A stretch of DNA of 40,000 nt from Symbiodinium natans (taxonomy: Eukaryota; Sar; Dinophyceae; Suessiales; Symbiodiniaceae). The stretch is from positions 733,375-773,374 of the forward strand of contig CAJNDS010002235.1 of assembly GCA_905221605.1 (NCBI GenBank), given 5' to 3'. The notes under the pieces are model-generated. The model was given only the letters and a program-made list of their open reading frames with translations. It did no database searches and was not told the DNA's origin. A program made the translations under genes and the position numbers. This document shows, piece by piece, positions 39,969-40,000 of the stretch. The stretch's first letter is position 1. Each line of letters starts with the position of its first letter.

Positions 39969-40000
39969 TGGGTCTGAGCGCCATCCTCCATGCATCCAAC
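39969..40000 (+). CDS. Possible plus-strand exon running off the window
   Basis: TTTGCAG acceptor at the edge of a CCCTAGA/CCCTAAA tract, followed by a frame reading GLSAILHASN to the window end. Too short to classify. Confidence 0.25.

Overview
ORGANISM. The window looks like nuclear DNA of a dinoflagellate. Tracts of the plant/alveolate-type telomere heptamer TTTAGGG/CCCTAAA and close variants recur every few hundred bases in both orientations. The one gene that can be reconstructed uses GT, GC and GA 5' splice sites with AG|G acceptors, which is characteristic of dinoflagellates. A degraded copy of the dinoflagellate spliced-leader sequence lies near 31.0 kb. No prokaryotic gene organisation, rRNA or tRNA was recognised. 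The organism call is an inference; no species is claimed.

MAIN RESULT. Almost no long open reading frame here is real. Reading the short non-repetitive islands between the telomere-type tracts on the minus strand gives exons of 17-86 nt. They join in phase into one gene, running from about 26.29 kb down to 0.46 kb, that encodes two tandem beta-class carbonic anhydrase (beta-CA) domains. I find 27 exons totalling 1,269 nt in 25.8 kb (about 5% coding, mean intron about 0.94 kb). Every one of the 26 introns contains TTTAGGG/CCCTAAA-type repeats. Domain A (exons 1-15, 26287-13352) is complete from its N-terminal helix to the C-terminal strand. A linker (exons 16-17) leads to domain B (exons 18-27, 11253-459), which runs off the left edge before its C-terminal part. 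Both domains keep the zinc ligands (Cys; His-x-x-Cys) and the Asp-Arg dyad. A further linker-type exon at 35297-35356, homologous to the A-B linker exon, suggests that the repeated architecture continues upstream.

LAYOUT. 0.46-13.4 kb: domain B, the linker and the last exon of domain A; the intron at 6.4-9.4 kb carries a 1.8 kb insertion with inverted ends and about 110-bp tandem repeats. 13.4-26.3 kb: the rest of domain A; its introns hold several hairpin (MITE-like) elements, a 444-bp AT-rich palindrome followed by 300 bp of G/T-rich DNA, and a two-exon minus-strand fragment (21369-21724) that does not fit the carbonic anhydrase frame. 27.18-33.96 kb: a 6.8 kb segment bounded by inverted repeats made of a 21-bp motif, which looks like a transposon inserted in a telomere-repeat tract; it includes a 150-codon minus ORF lying downstream of the spliced-leader-like relic. 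34-40 kb: more telomere-type tracts, microsatellites, one convincing plus-strand exon (37305-37411) and weaker exon candidates on both strands.

LIMITS. Exon calls rest on homology to the beta-CA fold known from memory, on reading-frame phase and on splice signals, without transcript data. Splice sites may be off by a few bases, especially at the two 17-18 nt exons around 18.0-18.5 kb.
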